Positions 9,400 to 18,515 of a stretch of 64,000 nucleotides of DNA are shown here, in pieces (within the stretch, counting starts at the first letter, position 1; every line of letters starts with the position of its first letter). The notes below the pieces were generated by a model. It was not told where the DNA came from. It made no database searches and worked only from the letters and a program-made list of their open reading frames with translations. This DNA is from Bradyrhizobium sp. G127 (lineage in GTDB: Bacteria > Pseudomonadota > Alphaproteobacteria > Rhizobiales > Xanthobacteraceae). The stretch covers positions 682,001 through 746,000 of the forward strand of contig NZ_JAKFGN010000001.1 of NCBI RefSeq assembly GCF_021502575.1. The letters are read 5' to 3'. Both the position numbers and the translations under genes were made by a program.

Positions 9400-9873
9400 A
9401 TGAAATCGGCGATAGCACTTGTTGCGATCCTGATTTCAGGCTTCTCCGCCGCGCAGGCGCAGACCCCGCGCGCGAAGCCGACGGTCGAGGCCTGCCTTGC
9501 AAAATCGAAGGCCGGGCCGAATACCGATCTGTGCATCGGTGTGACGTCCAACCCCTGCATCGGGCCGGAGGAAGGCGCAAAGAGGGACTCCGGCCTGATC
9601 GCGTGTCTCAACGACGAACAGCAGCAATGGGACAAGGTACTGAACGCGTCGTTTCAGACGCTCATCAAAGGCCTTGAGCCCGAACAACAAGCCAAGCTGC
9701 GCGAGACGCAGCGCGCGTGGATCGCCTCGCGCGATCTGACGTGCAATTTCTATATGGATTATTTCGACGGCTCGATGGCCAATCCCATGATCGCGAACTG
9801 CATGAACCGCGAGACCGCGCGGCGCGCAATCTTTCTCAAGGGCTTTGCCGACGATCTTGCGCAGCGGAAATAA
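9400..9873 (+). CDS. LprI-like (DUF1311) secreted protein
   Basis: A 157-residue exported protein. A signal peptide (MKSAIALVAILISGFSAAQAQ) precedes a Cys-rich region and a DUF1311/LprI-type helix: LRETQRAWIASRDLTCNF, with the characteristic Trp..Arg-Asp..Cys spacing. LprI of Mycobacterium is a lysozyme inhibitor, but function in this family is not generally proven. It follows phosphomannomutase after 32 bp (possible read-through). Its stop codon abuts the stop of the convergent chemoreceptor gene with no gap. Confidence 0.8.
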   Translation: MKSAIALVAILISGFSAAQAQTPRAKPTVEACLAKSKAGPNTDLCIGVTSNPCIGPEEGAKRDSGLIACLNDEQQQWDKVLNASFQTLIKGLEPEQQAKLRETQRAWIASRDLTCNFYMDYFDGSMANPMIANCMNRETARRAIFLKGFADDLAQRK

Positions 9874-11340
9874 TCACGCGGCGCGGATCGAGGCCAGAAA
9901 ACCTTCGACTTCGGCCTGCAGCCGTTCCGACTGGGACGACAGGCCGCTGGCGGCGTGCAGCAGTTGCGTGACGGCCTGTCCGGCCTCCTGCGACGCTGCG
10001 TTGACGCCGGCGATGTTCTGATCGACGTCCCTGCTGCCGCTCGCGGCCTGCTGGACATTGCCCGCGATTTCCCGCGTCGCCGCGTTCTGCTGCTCGACGG
10101 CGGCGGAGATGGCGTTGGAAATCTCGTTGATCTCCGTAATGGTCGCGCCGATGGCCTGGATCGCGCTGACGGCCTCGACGGTGGCGGACTGGATATCGCC
10201 GATCTGCGCGGAGATGTCTTCGGTCGCCTTTGCCGTCTGGGTGGCGAGCGCCTTCACTTCGCTGGCCACCACGGCGAATCCCCGGCCGTGTTCGCCGGCG
10301 CGCGCGGCCTCGATGGTTGCGTTCAGTGCCAGAAGATTGGTCTGGCTGGCGATGGTCTGGATCAGTGTGACGACTTCGCCGATCTTCTGCGTCCCGGAGG
10401 CCAGCCCCTCGATGACGCTGTTGGTCTTGCGGGCTTCCTCGGCCGCCTTGCCGGCGATTTCCGAGGAGCGGGCGACCTGACTGCCGATCTCGCCGATCGA
10501 CGCCGTCAGTTCCTCGGTGGCCGAGGCCACGGTCTCGACATTCTGCGAGGCCTGCGCTGATGCCGCAGCAGCGGAGGCCGTCCGTTGCGCGGTCTGCTCG
10601 GCGCTGCCACTGATCGCTTCCGAGGTCTGGTGCACTTCCTTGGCCGCTTCGGCGACTTCGCTGACGATGCGTCCAACGTTACGTTCGAACGTGGCCGCGA
10701 GATCCCGCCGCGCGGTGCCGCGTTGCACGCTTGCCTGCGCTTCGGCCCGGCTGCGTTCGGCGCTGGCCTGTTCCGCTGCCGCCCGCGCCGCCTCGGCTTC
10801 CTCGGTCTTGCTGGCCGTGACGTCGAACAACTGGGTGAGTTCGATCACGATCCAGACCAGCACACCGGTCTCGAGAATGAGAATGCTGGCGTGAAGAACG
10901 ACGCGGCCGAAATCGCTGCCGCCGGGATAGAGCGCCGCTGGAAGCAGGAAATTCAGGGCGAGATGATGGACTGCGACGGCGACGGTGCCCGCCAGAATGG
11001 TGCGATAATCGCAATAGGCGACGAGGGTCGCCAGCGCCGCGAAGAAGTACATATGCATGTCCGGCTGCCACGGATGGCCCGCCATCTGATAGACAAGCAG
11101 CGAGACGTCGCCCATCAGCGCCACGGCCACGATCAGCCGTGTCGCCAGCGTGCTGCCCGAAGTCATCCATGACCATGTCGCCGCGCAGGCCAGCACAGCC
11201 ATCACCACCGCTGGCATCATCCACTCCGTGCCGCGAAAGAGGCCGATGGCGACCGAGATCGGGACATGAAGCCAGAGCAGGGAGATGAGGGCCTTGCTGG
11301 CGGTTTCGCGGAGCGCTTGCAGGTCCGTGGCCTTGGTCAT
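9874..11340 (-). CDS. methyl-accepting chemotaxis protein with multi-TM sensor domain
   Basis: A 488-residue chemoreceptor. Instead of a periplasmic ligand domain, the first 200 residues form about six membrane helices. These lead into a coiled coil rich in Ala/Glu ([20 protein letters not shown]) and the cytoplasmic signalling domain. The hairpin tip reads [48 protein letters not shown] across residues near 340, and no HAMP domain is apparent. This layout suggests sensing within or through the membrane, for example energy state or a hydrophobic ligand; that is inference. The start at 11340 overlaps the stop of the upstream small gene by 4 bp (ATGA), indicating translational coupling. Confidence 0.92.
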   Translation of the reverse strand: MTKATDLQALRETASKALISLLWLHVPISVAIGLFRGTEWMMPAVVMAVLACAATWSWMTSGSTLATRLIVAVALMGDVSLLVYQMAGHPWQPDMHMYFFAALATLVAYCDYRTILAGTVAVAVHHLALNFLLPAALYPGGSDFGRVVLHASILILETGVLVWIVIELTQLFDVTASKTEEAEAARAAAEQASAERSRAEAQASVQRGTARRDLAATFERNVGRIVSEVAEAAKEVHQTSEAISGSAEQTAQRTASAAAASAQASQNVETVASATEELTASIGEIGSQVARSSEIAGKAAEEARKTNSVIEGLASGTQKIGEVVTLIQTIASQTNLLALNATIEAARAGEHGRGFAVVASEVKALATQTAKATEDISAQIGDIQSATVEAVSAIQAIGATITEINEISNAISAAVEQQNAATREIAGNVQQAASGSRDVDQNIAGVNAASQEAGQAVTQLLHAASGLSSQSERLQAEVEGFLASIRAA

Positions 11341-11702
11341 GCACCCGATCCTTCTGATCTGGTCGTGGTTGAATTCGAAAAACACGCCGCGACAGCCTGC
11401 GGGTCCAGCGCGAACCAGGCGCCGGCGGCGCGCAGTTTTGCAAGCCCGCCATTCTGAGCGGGTTGCACGATCATGATCGCCGGAATGGCGCCGGTACGAA
11501 CGACCGAGGCTCCCGCCGCCGCCGTTGCCAGCATGGCCTGCTGTGCGCTCCACCACGGCGGAAAGATCGCCGCAACGGTGTCCGCGCCGGAGCGGGCCTG
11601 CATCGAGAGCGCCGCGATCACCACCGAACTCACGAGCAGCAAAGACCCGGCCTGCAACCAGGCGGACCGGCTATTCGCAGAGGATTCCGGCGTGGACTGC
11701 AT
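11337..11702 (-). CDS. small membrane-anchored protein coupled to the chemoreceptor
   Basis: A 121-residue protein of unknown family. It has an N-terminal membrane helix ([19 protein letters not shown], about residues 16-34) followed by a roughly 85-residue exported part containing [11 protein letters not shown] and [23 protein letters not shown]. The ATGA overlap with the chemoreceptor start makes it a likely operon partner, perhaps an extracytoplasmic accessory or ligand-binding subunit for a receptor that lacks its own periplasmic domain. That role is inference. Confidence 0.6.
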   Translation of the reverse strand: MQSTPESSANSRSAWLQAGSLLLVSSVVIAALSMQARSGADTVAAIFPPWWSAQQAMLATAAAGASVVRTGAIPAIMIVQPAQNGGLAKLRAAGAWFALDPQAVAACFSNSTTTRSEGSGA

Positions 11703-11798
11703 TGCCGGTAAAATACGGAGGTAAAGCTAACTTCGGGTAAATTTGGACACACGGCTTGTGCTGCGCTGCGGCGACGCGGGTGCATCGACGCAAAGCGA

Positions 11799-11832
11799 CC
11801 GGCAACGCACCTTATTCAGGGTGCGTTGCCGG
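11799..11832. terminator. 12-bp-stem hairpin downstream of the Lrp gene
   Basis: Perfect inverted repeat CCGGCAACGCAC / GTGCGTTGCCGG with a 10-nt loop, 31 bp past the stop of the leftward Lrp-type gene. No T-run follows, so it is a candidate transcript end or RNA-stabilising hairpin rather than a clear intrinsic terminator. Confidence 0.5.
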
Positions 11833-11863
11833 CCGGATGATCCGGGTTATGAAATCAAGACCT

Positions 11864-12373
11864 TCAGGCTGCGGTGAGAGCGGGGACCGGCAGCGCCGTC
11901 ACCGACTTGATCTTCTCCATCGCAAAGCGCGAGGTCACGTTCTTCAGCGCCACCGCGCTGATGAGTTTTTTGTAGAAAATGTCATAACTCTGCATGTCGG
12001 CGACGACCACGCGCAGCATGTAATCGACGTCACCTGCCATGCGGTAGAACTCCATCACCTCGGGCATGGCGCTGACGGCCTCGGCGAATTTCTTCAGCCA
12101 GACATCGGAATGGTCACCACTTTCGACGGAAACGAACACTGTGATGCCGAGGCCGATCTTGTTCTGGTCGACCAGCGCCACGCGGCGCAGGATGATGCCT
12201 TCGGCCTCCATGCGCTGGATGCGCTTCCAGCACGGCGTCGAGGACAGGCCGACGCGGTCGCCGATTTCAGCAACCGACAGGGAGGCGTCATCCTGCAAAA
12301 CGGTCAAAATCTTGCGATCTATCGCGTCAAGACGGCGCGGAGCATCAAGAATTGCTACAGCAAGGTCAGACAT
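11864..12373 (-). CDS. Lrp/AsnC family transcriptional regulator
   Basis: A 169-residue feast/famine regulator. The N-terminal helix-turn-helix includes LDAIDRKILTVLQDDASLSV and RVGLSSTPCWKRIQRMEAEG. The C-terminal RAM ligand-binding domain contains EVMEFYRMAGDVDYMLRVVV. Such proteins usually respond to an amino acid and act on nearby genes. It lies 92 bp downstream of a PfkB kinase gene in the same direction. The intervening stretch (12374-12465) is strikingly AT-rich for this genome and probably carries its own, possibly autoregulated, promoter. Confidence 0.92.
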   Translation of the reverse strand: MSDLAVAILDAPRRLDAIDRKILTVLQDDASLSVAEIGDRVGLSSTPCWKRIQRMEAEGIILRRVALVDQNKIGLGITVFVSVESGDHSDVWLKKFAEAVSAMPEVMEFYRMAGDVDYMLRVVVADMQSYDIFYKKLISAVALKNVTSRFAMEKIKSVTALPVPALTAA

Positions 12374-12465
12374 TAGAAGAACTTTCTTCCATAATTGAGG
12401 GTTGATATCCTCATATATAGAAAATCATTCTATGACAAGCCCAAATCTGCGCCTTTAGATCGTCT

Positions 12466-13413
12466 CTATATCGTTGCGGCGACCGGGCCGGAGGCCAGAA
12501 GGGCATCGACTTCAGCGCGTTGCGGGGAAGCAAAGGCACCTCCGAAGCGGGTGCATTTCAAGGCGGCGGTGGCGGAGGCAAACCGCATTGCATCCTCAAG
12601 TGGCTGCCCCTCGGCGACCGCCAGGGTGAACGCGCCGTGGAAAGCGTCGCCGGCTCCCAGCGTGTCCACAGTGTGGACCGGGAAGGCCGGCATGTGTTTC
12701 GGCTCGCCGTTTTTGTTCAGCCATTCCACGCCCCTTGCGCCGGACGTGACGCCGAGAAAGGCGGGAGTCACTTGTGCCAGTTTGCGCAGCGCGGTCACAT
12801 CGTCGCTCTCGCCGGCTGTGGCGTGCAGCGCCTCCGCTGAAAAGACGATGTGTGAGGCAACCTGCAAAAGCCCTTCACGCATCGACATGATCCGGTCCCC
12901 GTCGATGACGACGGGAATGCCGCGGCGCTTCGCTTCTGCGCACACATCGGTCCCGAATTCAGCGCAGCGGCTTTCGATCAGAATAGCGTCGCAGTCTGCG
13001 AGCAGGGTGTCGGATGGCGGCAGGGTCACGGTCCACAGCTTCGGATCTCGGAAAGTGGCAATGGTGCGCTCACCGCTCGGATCAATCAGCACACTGGAGA
13101 TCGGCGTGACCACATCGTCGACAATAACAAGGCCGCTGGTGTCGATGCCTTCATTTCTGAATTGGTCGATGATGGCGGCGTTGCTCGCCGCCAACGCGCC
13201 GCCGATCGGGCCTGTGAGCAGTACGCGCCCACCGAGACGTGAAATCGAAATGGCGGCGTTGGGCGAATTGCCGCCCGCGACTTCAATGAACTCGCTGGCA
13301 TATTCCTTATGTCCGCGCGCAGGAACCTCCGGCACGCGAAAGATCAGATCACGCACCGGCATGCCGATGCAGAGAATTCGCGGCGTGGTTTTCTTAGGGT
13401 GGTGGATGTTCAT
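12466..13413 (-). CDS. PfkB family carbohydrate kinase
   Basis: A 315-residue ribokinase-type sugar kinase. The N-terminal PfkB signature region reads EFIEVAGGNSPNAAISISRLGG, and the C-terminal signature with the catalytic Asp is VDTLGAGDAFHGAFTLA (about residue 250). The exact sugar is not readable. It is followed by the Lrp gene and preceded by nudC, all leftward. No transporter is adjacent, so a salvage role is as likely as catabolism. Confidence 0.85.
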   Translation of the reverse strand: MNIHHPKKTTPRILCIGMPVRDLIFRVPEVPARGHKEYASEFIEVAGGNSPNAAISISRLGGRVLLTGPIGGALAASNAAIIDQFRNEGIDTSGLVIVDDVVTPISSVLIDPSGERTIATFRDPKLWTVTLPPSDTLLADCDAILIESRCAEFGTDVCAEAKRRGIPVVIDGDRIMSMREGLLQVASHIVFSAEALHATAGESDDVTALRKLAQVTPAFLGVTSGARGVEWLNKNGEPKHMPAFPVHTVDTLGAGDAFHGAFTLAVAEGQPLEDAMRFASATAALKCTRFGGAFASPQRAEVDALLASGPVAATI

Positions 13414-13474
13414 TGACGCTGCGCCTCGCCCGAGGGGTCATTTCGCGATGACCGGACAATCGATGAAACGCGAT

Positions 13475-13499
13475 GCGGTTCCCATTTTATGGAAACCGC
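13475..13499. terminator. possible hairpin downstream of nudC
   Basis: GCGGTT(C)CC and GG(A)AACCGC pair with one mismatch around an AT-rich loop, just past the nudC stop in its direction of transcription. No good T-run is present, so this is a weak call. Confidence 0.3.
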
Positions 13500-13507
13500 G
13501 CGGAATC

Positions 13508-14446
13508 TCACGCGGTTTGCGCGATCCAGTTGGCCAGAAGGTGATGCGCGATTGCGACCGGATGAGGGCCTGTCAGGCCTTCTGGATGCTGCCTCGCCAG
13601 CATCGCCACGGCTTCATCACGGCTGAACCAGCGCGCGTCTTCGAGTTCGTTTTTGTCCACGGTGATGTCGGTGGTGGTGGCGCGCGCGATGCAGCCGATC
13701 ATCAGCGATGACGGATAGGGCCACGGCTGCGTCATGTAGTAACGTACGTCGGTGCATTGGATGCCGGCCTCTTCGAGAATTTCGCGCTGGACAGCGCTCT
13801 CGATCGTTTCCGCCGCTTCGACGAAGCCGGCGAGACATGACCACATGGTCGGCGGAAATTGCGACTGGCGTCCCATCAGACATTTATCGCCCGCCGTCAC
13901 CAGCATGATGACTACGGGATCGGTGCGCGGAAAATGCTCTGTCTTGCAGCTTGGGCACACGCGCTTCCAGCCGCCGTCGGCCATCGCGGTGCGGACGCCG
14001 CAATTGGCGCAGAAGCCGTGGCGCTGATGCCAGCTCACCAGCGACTTCGCCATGGCGATGGTTGAAAGTTCGCGCGCCGGCACAGCGCCGCTGGCGGCGA
14101 CCGCGCGCAGATTCTCCACGCCGACATCCTTGCGGCCCATCAGGTCTTCGGCGGCGGTGGCGCTGATGCCCATGCCAAAGATCGGCGCGCCCTCATGAAG
14201 ACCGAGGAAGATGGTGCCGGGATTGGCGCCGAATTTTCGCGCTTCATCCAGCGTCAGCAGCGCGCGCGGGCCGTCCGCGCCCTGCGTCACCAGCAGCGAA
14301 TCGCGATGTATGACATAGGCCCGCGCATTGCGGTGGCTTTCCAGCGCGAACAGTTTATCGGCGTCGGTGCGGATATGCGCCGCGCGGTCGATGGGATGGG
14401 ATACGAAGCCCGGTTGTCCAAGGGGAAATGGATTTTCTGTTGTCAT
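13508..14446 (-). CDS. nudC: NAD+ diphosphatase (NADH pyrophosphatase / deNADding enzyme)
   Basis: A 312-residue NudC that hydrolyses NAD(H) to NMN(H) and AMP and can remove NAD caps from RNA. The zinc ribbon is visible as FCANCGVRTAMADGGWKRVC followed by PSCKTEHFPRTDP. The Nudix box is GFVEAAETIESAVQREILEEAGI, and the NudC-specific SQPWPFPS-type motif downstream appears as TQPWPYPSSLM. The C-terminus is normal. It is in a leftward run with the HIT-family gene upstream (22-bp gap). Confidence 0.94.
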   Translation of the reverse strand: MTTENPFPLGQPGFVSHPIDRAAHIRTDADKLFALESHRNARAYVIHRDSLLVTQGADGPRALLTLDEARKFGANPGTIFLGLHEGAPIFGMGISATAAEDLMGRKDVGVENLRAVAASGAVPARELSTIAMAKSLVSWHQRHGFCANCGVRTAMADGGWKRVCPSCKTEHFPRTDPVVIMLVTAGDKCLMGRQSQFPPTMWSCLAGFVEAAETIESAVQREILEEAGIQCTDVRYYMTQPWPYPSSLMIGCIARATTTDITVDKNELEDARWFSRDEAVAMLARQHPEGLTGPHPVAIAHHLLANWIAQTA

Positions 14447-14468
14447 TGATTTTCAACTCTGTGGGAAA

Positions 14469-14882
14469 TCAGCTTAGCCAGATCTTGCGGCGCAGGGCGC
14501 CGATGAATGCCTCGACCTCCTGTGGGTCGTGAGGGAGGGCGGGCACGACGCCCCAAACCGGGCGCGGCCATGCCGCGTCGGTGGTCCGGCGTGCGATAAT
14601 ATGAACATGCAGTTGGGGCACGACGTTGCCCAATGCGGCGATGTTCAGCTTGTGGGCTCCGGTGACCTCTTTCAGCGCGCGCGCGACGCGGTTGATCTCG
14701 GTGGTGAGTTGCGCCTGCTCGATCTCGTTCAGGTCGATGATCTCGACCGCATCCGGCCGGCGCGGGACCAGCAGCAGCCACGGGTAATTCGCGTCCTTGA
14801 TGACCAGCACACGCGACAGCGGCAGGTCGCCGATATTGATGGTGTCTTTTTCAAGCTGTGGATTCAGCGACCATGCGGACAT
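14469..14882 (-). CDS. HIT domain protein
   Basis: A 137-residue histidine-triad nucleotide hydrolase/transferase-like protein. The triad is in VVPQLHVHIIARR near residue 95, after the beta-sheet region LSRVLVIKDANYPWLLLVPR. The ATG at 14882 begins MSAWSLNPQLEKDT; longer in-frame starts would add unlikely sequence. It sits 22 bp upstream of nudC in the same direction, probably co-transcribed, which suggests a shared nucleotide-salvage theme. Confidence 0.88.
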   Translation of the reverse strand: MSAWSLNPQLEKDTINIGDLPLSRVLVIKDANYPWLLLVPRRPDAVEIIDLNEIEQAQLTTEINRVARALKEVTGAHKLNIAALGNVVPQLHVHIIARRTTDAAWPRPVWGVVPALPHDPQEVEAFIGALRRKIWLS

Positions 14883-15061
14883 GAGGGTTCTCGGATACTT
14901 TCGGCAGCTTCGCAGGGAGGGGGCCTGCGAACAACGCCCGTGATGCCCGGAATAAGCCCTGTGGCGACCGTAGCCAAGGGTTTCCCCGGAAGGCAATAAC
15001 GGGCGGAACATGCCTGCGCCGCGCGCTTGCTTTCCGGCGCTTTTGGCCCCAAATAGGGACC

Positions 15062-15159
15062 GGGAGATTGGCGGTGGACGAGCCACTCGCCAACCGGGTC
15101 AGGTCCGGAAGGAAGCAGCCCTAACGAGGTCCGGATCGGGTCGCTCGTCAGTCTCCTAC
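15062..15159 (+). ncRNA. ffs: signal recognition particle RNA (4.5S, small bacterial type)
   Basis: The universally conserved SRP domain IV is present: GGTCAGGTCCGGAAGGAAGC followed by AGCCCTAA, with the GGAA tetraloop-like and asymmetric-loop bases intact. The flanks pair as a long hairpin: GGGAGA near 15062 with TCTCC near 15156, and gacgagc with gctcgtc. A T-rich stretch (CTCTCTTTTTT, 15160-15170) follows as terminator. The RNA binds Ffh for co-translational membrane targeting. Location just before dnaX is typical for this bacterial group. Ends are estimated to within a few bases. Confidence 0.95.
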
Positions 15160-15204
15160 CTCTCTTTTTTCGCGCGCACAGCGTGTTCAATCGCGGATCG
15201 ATTG

Positions 15205-17079
15205 ATGACCGATGCTGACATTGCCGGCGCGACCCCGAACGATCAGCCCGGTTTCGCACTCGGCGGAGCGCCGGGACCTGCGGCGGCGGCGGGTGGCTCT
15301 CCGCCCGGCTATCGCGTGCTCGCGCGCAAATACCGTCCCTCGACCTTCGACGATCTGATCGGCCAGGAGGCGATGGTCCGCACCATCTCGAATTCGTTCG
15401 AGACCGGACGCGTGCCACAGGCCTGGATTCTCACCGGCGTCCGCGGCGTCGGCAAAACCACCACCGCGCGCATTCTCGCTCGCGCGCTGAACTACGAATT
15501 GCCCGATGGCTCGGTGAAGGGGCCGACCATCCACATGCCGAAGATGGGCGTGCACTGCCAGGCGATCATGGAGAGCCGGCACATCGACATTCTGGAGATG
15601 GACGCGGCGTCGCATACCGGCATCGACGATGTGCGCCAGATCACGGATGGCGTGCGCTATGCGCCATCGAGTGCAAGGTACAAGGTCTACATCATCGACG
15701 AGGTTCACATGCTCTCGGAGAAGGCGTTCAACGCCTTCCTGAAGACGCTGGAAGAGCCGCCGGAGCACGCCAAGTTCGTGTTCGCCACCACTGAAATCCG
15801 CAAGGTTCCGGTCACCGTGCTGTCGCGATGCCAGCGCTTCGATCTCAGGCGCGTCGATGCCGATGTGCTGATGGCGCATCTGGCGAATATTTCCGGCAAG
15901 GAAGGCGTTGAAGCGGAGCCCGAAGCGCTCGGGCTGATCGCACGCGCCGCCGAAGGTTCGGTGCGGGATTCGCTCTCCCTCCTCGATCAGGCGATTGCGC
16001 ATGCGGCCGGCGCGGTCCGCGCCGAGGATGTGCGGCAGATGCTGGGTCTCGCCGACCGCAGCCGCGTCATCGACCTGTTCGCCTCGCTCGCCAGCGGCGA
16101 CATCGCGGCGGCGTTCAAGGAGTTTCGCGATCAATACGATACCGGTGCCGATCCGGTTGTGGTGCTGAGCGATCTCGCCGAGTTCGTGAACTTCGTGACC
16201 CGCGTGAAAGTTGTGCCGGCGACGGCGGACAATCTGGCACTGGGCGAGACCGAGCGCACGCGCGGCCGAGATTTCGCGGCCAAGCTGTCGATGCGGGTGC
16301 TGTCGCGGATGTGGCAGATGCTGCTCAAGGGCATCGCCGAGGTGCAGTCGGCGACGCGGCCGCAGGCCGCCGCCGAAATGGTGCTGGTCCGAATCGCCTA
16401 TGTCGCCGATCTGCCGACGCCGGACGAAGCCATCAGAATGATCGAGCAGGGCGGCGGTATGTCGCCTGCGCTCGGCGGTAACAACGGCGGCAACGGCGCG
16501 CCGCGCGGTACCTCCGCGTCGCTGTTGTCCGGTGGCGATGAGGGTTCGCAGTTGCGCGCGGTCGGGTCCAGCGCGCGGCCGGCGCTTGATACGTCGCCGC
16601 GCCCGCAGATGAATACGCCCGCGCCCGCTCCTGTTGAAGCAGCGCCCGTAAGGCGGTTGAACACGTTTGCCGAGCTTGTGGCGCTGGCGGGCGAGAAGCG
16701 GGATCTCCAGATCAAGAGTGCGCTGGAAGCCGACGTGCGTCTCGTTCGCATGGAGGACGGCAAGCTCGAAATCGCGCTGGAACGCAGCGCCGCGCGCTCG
16801 ATGATCCAGGATCTGTCGCGCAAGCTCGAGCAATGGACGGGCCGGCGCTGGGCGGTTGTCGTCTCCAACGATGCGGGCCAGCCGACGCTGCGCGCCCAGG
16901 CGCAGGCCGCGAAGGTAAAACTCACCGACGGCGTCCACGCCGATCCGCGCGTGCAGGCGGTGATGTCGCGCTTTCCTGGTGCGCAGGTGGTGGACGTACG
17001 GCGCATCGCGCCGGACGCTGCTTTGGGAGCCGACGATGCCGGGCCGGTGGCTGCGGCGGAAGAAGACGACGATCTTTAA
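15205..17079 (+). CDS. dnaX: DNA polymerase III subunits gamma/tau
   Basis: The clamp-loader ATPase, 624 residues. After a Gly/Ala/Pro-rich N-terminal tail come [19 protein letters not shown], Walker [10 protein letters not shown] (residues 78-86), Walker [12 protein letters not shown], sensor 1 [20 protein letters not shown] and sensor 2 [13 protein letters not shown]. The region that is a four-Cys zinc module in other DnaX proteins has only one Cys here ([12 protein letters not shown]), which I recall as usual for this group. The C-terminal tau part is shorter and Ala/Pro-rich. The start at 15205 lies after the SRP RNA, and dnaX-ybaB-recR form an operon. Confidence 0.95.
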   Translation: MTDADIAGATPNDQPGFALGGAPGPAAAAGGSPPGYRVLARKYRPSTFDDLIGQEAMVRTISNSFETGRVPQAWILTGVRGVGKTTTARILARALNYELPDGSVKGPTIHMPKMGVHCQAIMESRHIDILEMDAASHTGIDDVRQITDGVRYAPSSARYKVYIIDEVHMLSEKAFNAFLKTLEEPPEHAKFVFATTEIRKVPVTVLSRCQRFDLRRVDADVLMAHLANISGKEGVEAEPEALGLIARAAEGSVRDSLSLLDQAIAHAAGAVRAEDVRQMLGLADRSRVIDLFASLASGDIAAAFKEFRDQYDTGADPVVVLSDLAEFVNFVTRVKVVPATADNLALGETERTRGRDFAAKLSMRVLSRMWQMLLKGIAEVQSATRPQAAAEMVLVRIAYVADLPTPDEAIRMIEQGGGMSPALGGNNGGNGAPRGTSASLLSGGDEGSQLRAVGSSARPALDTSPRPQMNTPAPAPVEAAPVRRLNTFAELVALAGEKRDLQIKSALEADVRLVRMEDGKLEIALERSAARSMIQDLSRKLEQWTGRRWAVVVSNDAGQPTLRAQAQAAKVKLTDGVHADPRVQAVMSRFPGAQVVDVRRIAPDAALGADDAGPVAAAEEDDDL

Positions 17080-17102
17080 CTCAATTCGACAAGGGACCGT
17101 TC

Positions 17103-17423
17103 ATGGCTGACTTTCTCGGCATGATGAAAAAGGCGGCGGAGCTTCAGTCCAAGATGAAGGCTTTGCAGGACGAACTCGATACGGTCGAGGTCGAAGGCCT
17201 GTCCGGCGGCGGCCTTGTCACCGTGCGCATGACCGCCAAGGGCGAAGTCAAGGCGGTGAAAATCGACCCGTCGCTGATCAAGGCGGACGAAGCCGAGATT
17301 CTCGAAGACCTGCTGGTGACAGCGCTGAACGACGCACGCCGCAAGGCCGAAGCCGCGATGCAGGAGAAAATGCAGGGGCTGACCGGCGGACTTGGCCTGC
17401 CTCCGGGGCTGGGTTTCGGCTAG
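17103..17423 (+). CDS. YbaB/EbfC family nucleoid-associated protein
   Basis: A 106-residue DNA-binding protein of the YbaB/EbfC family. It begins [20 protein letters not shown] (the long coiled-coil helix), then [20 protein letters not shown] and VKIDPSLI, ending in a Gly/Leu/Pro tail. It is located 23 bp after dnaX and 35 bp before recR, the conserved dnaX-ybaB-recR order. It probably binds DNA as a dimer. ATG 17103 follows GACAAGGGACCGTTC. Confidence 0.94.
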   Translation: MADFLGMMKKAAELQSKMKALQDELDTVEVEGLSGGGLVTVRMTAKGEVKAVKIDPSLIKADEAEILEDLLVTALNDARRKAEAAMQEKMQGLTGGLGLPPGLGFG

Positions 17424-17458
17424 AAACTCGCTGCACCATCAAGATGAAAATGCCCTGA

Positions 17459-18064
17459 ATGGTATCGTCCGTCGCCGGTCCCGAAATCGAACGTCTGATC
17501 CAGTTGCTGGCGCGGCTGCCCGGTCTTGGCCCGCGCTCGGCGCGCCGCGCCGCGCTGCACCTGATCAAGAAGCGCGAGGCGCTGATGACGCCGCTGTCCG
17601 CGGCGTTGCAGGTGGCAATCGATAAAATTCAGGTGTGCACCACCTGCGGCAATATCGACACGCAGAATCCCTGCACGGTCTGCACCGATACCCGGCGCGA
17701 TCCGTCGATCATCGTTGTTGTCGCGGATGTCGCCGATCTCTGGGCTCTGGAACGCGCCCATGCCACCAACGGCTTCTATCACGTGCTCGGCGCAACGCTG
17801 TCGCCGCTCGACGGCGTCGGTCCCCAGGATCTCACAATCGATGCGCTGGTTCAGCGCGCGCACGATCCGCGCGTCACCGAAATCATCCTGGCGCTGAATG
17901 CAACGGTCGATGGCCAGACCACCGCGCATTACATCACCGACCTGTTACAGGACGCCAACGTCAAGGTCACACGGCTCGCACACGGCGTGCCGGTGGGCGG
18001 AGAGCTTGACTATCTCGACGAAGGAACGCTATCGGCTGCCATGCGGCAGCGGACTCTGTTCTGA
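17459..18064 (+). CDS. recR: recombination mediator protein RecR
   Basis: 201 residues, normal length. RecR works with RecF/RecO to load RecA at gaps. Visible features are the N-terminal HhH ([18 protein letters not shown]), the four-Cys zinc finger [19 protein letters not shown] (about residues 58-76), a Toprim domain ([17 protein letters not shown]) and a C-terminal [20 protein letters not shown]. Last gene of the dnaX-ybaB-recR operon. Confidence 0.96.
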   Translation: MVSSVAGPEIERLIQLLARLPGLGPRSARRAALHLIKKREALMTPLSAALQVAIDKIQVCTTCGNIDTQNPCTVCTDTRRDPSIIVVVADVADLWALERAHATNGFYHVLGATLSPLDGVGPQDLTIDALVQRAHDPRVTEIILALNATVDGQTTAHYITDLLQDANVKVTRLAHGVPVGGELDYLDEGTLSAAMRQRTLF

Positions 18065-18086
18065 TACTCACTGAAATGGAAACCGC

Positions 18087-18515
18087 ATGATCTCGCGTCG
18101 ATTGAAACCCGCGCTGACGAAGTCCGCAGTGATTCTCGTTGCCGGATGTTGTCTCGCCTCTTTGCCGTCGTTCGACGCCTTCGCGCAGCAGAAGAAGGCG
18201 AAGCCGATCACCAATGGCGGGGTGTTGTCGGGAGAACTGACCGCGCTGCGGTCAGGACCGAAGAAGAAGCGCGTCATTACCTATCAATTGACCAGCGAGC
18301 CGCGTCAGCTTCCGCCGCCGTCAGGCCTGTGCAATCTCGAAACCGGGCCGGAAACATTCCAGATCGTCGCCAACAGCGACGCGGAGGCGGCAGCGCTGAA
18401 GCCCTATATCGGCAAGAGCGTCGCGCTGAAAGCAGATGAATTGTCTTGCGCGCAGTCGGCCGGACAGTTCAGCGACGCCATCGTCACGAAGTGGAGCGTG
18501 CTGACGAAGCATTGA
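18087..18515 (+). CDS. exported protein of unknown function
   Basis: A 142-residue protein with a signal peptide (SAVILVAGCCLASLPSFDAFA) and a mature part starting QQKKAKPITNGGVLSGE. The mature part has two Cys (CNLETGPETFQIV and ADELSCAQSAG), which could form a disulfide. No family recognised. It lies 22 bp after recR, so it may be transcribed with it. Its last 32 bp overlap the 3' end of the convergent AmpG-like gene. Confidence 0.65.
   Translation: MISRRLKPALTKSAVILVAGCCLASLPSFDAFAQQKKAKPITNGGVLSGELTALRSGPKKKRVITYQLTSEPRQLPPPSGLCNLETGPETFQIVANSDAEAAALKPYIGKSVALKADELSCAQSAGQFSDAIVTKWSVLTKH

Noticed and set aside
15531-15570. Loss of three zinc-module cysteines in DnaX as a novelty
   Set aside because: I recall the same one-Cys form in other Bradyrhizobiaceae DnaX proteins, so it looks like a lineage feature.
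15187-16938. 583-residue minus-strand open frame
   Set aside because: Antisense to dnaX, whose motifs are unmistakable on the plus strand.
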